From: Phalacrocorax aristotelis
Taxonomy: Eukaryota; Chordata; Aves; Suliformes; Phalacrocoracidae
Assembly: GCF_949628215.1 (NCBI RefSeq)
Contig: NC_134283.1
Coordinates: 5,325,610 to 5,389,609, forward strand
Direction: 5' to 3'
Length of the DNA stretch: 64,000 nt
Positions 61,401-64,000 of this stretch are shown here, in pieces. Positions within the stretch are counted from its first letter, which is position 1. Every line of letters begins with the position of its first letter. The notes beneath the pieces are model-generated. The model was not told the DNA's origin. It worked only from the letters and a program-made list of their open reading frames with translations, and did not search any database. The position numbers and the translations under genes are program-made.

Positions 61401-63467
61401 GCCTTGCTAATGGATCCCCAGCCTGAGGCCTCTGGGATTGTTTGGTTTTGTTTGTTTTTACACCGGTCTCATCTCAAACCCTTGAGGCATTTTGGGTTTG
61501 ACATTCACACCTCAGTAATTTGCTTTTGTCAGCTTTTGGGGAGCTTTAGTTAAACTGTGAAACTGTTCCTCAGCTGTACATGTTGACATTTCTTTGTGTG
61601 GTTTGATATTGCACAGGAGGACCTGGTTATAATTGTCACACCGAGAGGAAAAATCCTGCTCAGAGAGTGGCTATCAACAGATGGAGTCGGGGAGACAGTT
61701 GAAGCCTCAGTCCCGTGGATTTTTAGTAACTGAATAGTAGAAGGGGATATCTGAGTCCCCTCATTGCAGGCCCAGTTAAAAACGCTGATATGGGTCCGTA
61801 GACCTCTGCCCAAGAAACCCTTGCACACCATAACCTGAGCAATTACCTGGGAGCAACGGCAGGAACATCTCTAGAGAAGTGTGGAGTTATACTGGTCAAC
61901 AACCGGTCTGTTAATGGCTGTCCTCGAGACAAGAGGCAGCGGCACCAGAAAACAACTGTAGTTCACTGCATAGAGAAATATGGTTTGGTGACCTGGGTGA
62001 AGGCAGGTGGAAATTTCTGTCAGCTAGAATGGAGGTGGTGAATGTTTTGAAGCTCATAATGTCCCTTGGGGCCTTGGGGAACACCTTGGTTTGATCAATC
62101 ATTTAGAAAGGGGTAAAAACCCTTAACGGGACCTTAGTACGAGAGAATAACATGAACACAAATTAGAGAACAAAGTCCTTAGTTCCACTATTTCTAGAAA
62201 AGCCACGTTCCCGCCTCAGTGAGATCTTTCAGTGTCCCCTATCGCCTCCTGCTTGGCCCTTGGTTCCTTGTCCCTGTGCCAGTACGCATGTGCCCAGGCC
62301 ATCAGCCGCCACCACGGCCGGTCAGCAGGCAGGAGCCAGCACACACTGCGGCCAGCCCAGAGCTGTTGGCTGCTGAGCCCAGCAGAGGAAGCAACTACTG
62401 GACCTCCTCTTCAGTAATCGTCTTCTTCCTCACCCCATGAGCTTTTTTTCCAGAATCTTGTAGGAACTTACCATCTCCAACACTGCTGTCAAATTTGGTC
62501 AGTATTGGCCTGTTTGGTTCAAGAAGTTTGTGGTGAGATGGGTTGGCCAGCAGATAATAGTACGATTGAGCAGACCTCATCATTTACTTAGCAAGTGGTG
62601 TGTGCAGGAGTCATGCAGTTGGGGTGTCGGCTGTTGCTCCAGCAACTCCTTATTTTATTTTCCTTTATTTATTTTCAGGTAAACACTGAGAACATTTGTA
62701 AAATTTATAATCAGATGATGTCCTTTGAGCAAAAAGATACACTGTCAGTGGGAGGAATCAACCAATACTCAGGATTGTCATAGATTGAGGAGAAAGGGTG
62801 TTTTTCAGTGTTACTGCTGGTTTTTTGAAGCATTTGAGAATGTTTCCCCTTTCTCAGTGGTTTCCTTGTTTGGGATTTTTGAAAAAAAAATTTTTAAATG
62901 GGGAAATGTGATTATGAAATAATTCTAAAGAAAAGGATTCCTTCAGATTTGTTCAGCTCCTTGTTCTTTTTCATTTTGACAGAGAACTTGTGACACTAAA
63001 GCCTCTAGCACACCAAGTGGTACTTATCCAGGATAGCTGTAGGGACTCATGTTTGCTGTACACAAAGAGGCAAAATTAAGGGAAGAGTGGGGTTAGCCTC
63101 ATTGTTCTACCTTTGTTATACAAATAATTTGCAATGCTAAAAAAACAGAATTTCCACCACTTTTGGGATAGAAGTAAATCTAAGCCAGTTGTGATGTTTA
63201 AACCCTTTAGAGGATGATTGCTTATCAGAACCAAAGCTTGTAGGTCTCTCCCTAGAGCCCATCAGCCACAGTAATGCTGCAGTATATACAGTCTGCATCA
63301 CCAGGAAACAAGTACTTACCAAAAATTACTTTGGAAAGTTTACTGCAGCAATGGCAAAAGGGATGCATGTGATGATGATTTTAATTTTGTACTATATTTT
63401 GTCAGTGAAAGAATTATGCCTCCTAATGTTCCTTTCAAAGATGACATTGTTTTACTTATATTAAAGG
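58491..63467. other. Intergenic downstream of MPHOSPH6, no gene recognised
   Basis: No exon, RNA gene or named repeat is seen apart from the alternating purine/pyrimidine tract at 60127. The next gene expected from human synteny (HSD17B2) is not recognisable within the window. Confidence 0.65.
60127..60194. repeat. 68-bp alternating purine/pyrimidine microsatellite (CG/CA/TG/TA)
   Basis: Every base from 60127 to 60194 alternates purine and pyrimidine. The tract begins with GCGC and CACA blocks, continues with a CA run, switches at a CG dinucleotide (60168-60169) to GTGT, then to TATATGTACGTATGTAT. The CA-to-GT switch makes a 16-bp perfect palindrome (60161-60176). Such sequence is the classical Z-DNA-forming type. 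Confidence 0.95.
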
Positions 63468-64000
63468 TGTCGCAGTTAAACCCCAGCTGGCAACTAAGCC
63501 CCACCCAGCTGCTTGCTCCCTCATCCCCAGTGGGATGGGGGAGAGAATCAGAAGAGTAGAAGTGAGAAAATTCATGGGCTGAGATAAAGGCAGTTTAACA
63601 GGGAAAGCAAAAGCCGCGCACACAAGCAGAGCAAACCAAGGAATCCATTCCCTCCTCCCCACGGGCAGGGGGTGCTCAGCCATCCCCAGGGCAGCAGGGC
63701 TCCATCACGCCTAACGGTGACCTGGGAAGGGAAACGCCATCACTCCAAACGTCCCCCCTTCCTCCTCCTCCCCCAGCTCTATGTGCTGAGCCTGACGCCA
63801 TGTGGTGCGGGACATCCCTGGGTCGGTTGGGGTCACTGTCCCGGCCGTGTCCCCTCCCAACCCCTGGTGCCCCCCAGCCCCTCGCCGGTGGGGTGGGGTG
63901 AGGGGCAGAAATGCCTTGACTCTGTGCAAGCCCTGCTCAGCAGGGACTGAAACAGCCCTGGGTTATCAGCGCTGTTTCCAGCACAAACCCAAACGGCAGC
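63468..64000 (-). mobile_element. Avian ERV-type LTR, minus strand, truncated by the window edge
   Basis: From TGTCGCAGTTAAACCCCAGC the sequence follows a repeat common in bird genomes. Blocks include CCCAGTGGGATGGGGGAGAG, GGGCTGAGATAAAGGCAG, CAGGGCTCCATCACGCCTAA and ACGCCATCACTCCAAACGTC. The TGTC at 63468 is the inverted CA end of the LTR, so the element reads right to left. The promoter TATA region (near 63778) looks degenerate (CACATAGAG on the minus strand). No ERV genes are in view. Whether it is a solo LTR or one end of a provirus cannot be told because the other end is outside the window. Confidence 0.75.

Overview
This window is ordinary vertebrate nuclear DNA, almost certainly from a bird. 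The only protein-coding gene I can support is split into five exons by GT-AG introns. The dispersed repeats are of avian type: CR1 LINE fragments carrying the characteristic CR1 tail, and ERV-type LTRs. There is one CpG island in an otherwise AT-rich, CpG-poor background. I see no operons, prokaryotic signals, CRISPR array or tRNA/rRNA gene.

Layout. Positions 1 to about 49,980 are a non-coding stretch with no recognisable exon. It holds a short CR1 tail (2.8 kb), fragments of a palindromic ancient repeat (5.6, 37.9 and 38.5 kb), a MIR-like relic (12.8 kb), a probable LTR on the minus strand (25.2 kb onward), an internally deleted and frameshifted CR1 copy (41.5-42.15 kb), and several ATTA-rich patches that read like candidate conserved enhancers. 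From about 49,985 to 50,480 lies a CpG island that is the promoter of MPHOSPH6. MPHOSPH6 runs on the + strand from the ATG at 50,197 to the stop at 57,701, with a polyadenylation signal at 58,465. It encodes a complete 165-residue protein. From there to 63,467 is intergenic DNA with a notable 68-bp perfectly alternating purine/pyrimidine tract at 60,127. The last 533 bases are an avian ERV-type LTR in minus orientation that runs off the window edge.

Biology. MPHOSPH6 (MPP6) is a small nuclear RNA-exosome cofactor needed for 3'-end maturation of 5.8S rRNA. In human it lies between HSD17B2 and CDH13 on 16q23. If that synteny holds here, the 50 kb upstream is the start of the desert toward CDH13, which would fit candidate long-range regulatory DNA rather than genes. 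That placement is inferred from memory of human synteny, not seen in the sequence.

I found no convincing undescribed biological system. The long open frames elsewhere are unsupported by codon pattern, splice structure or any family I recognise, and are treated as chance.
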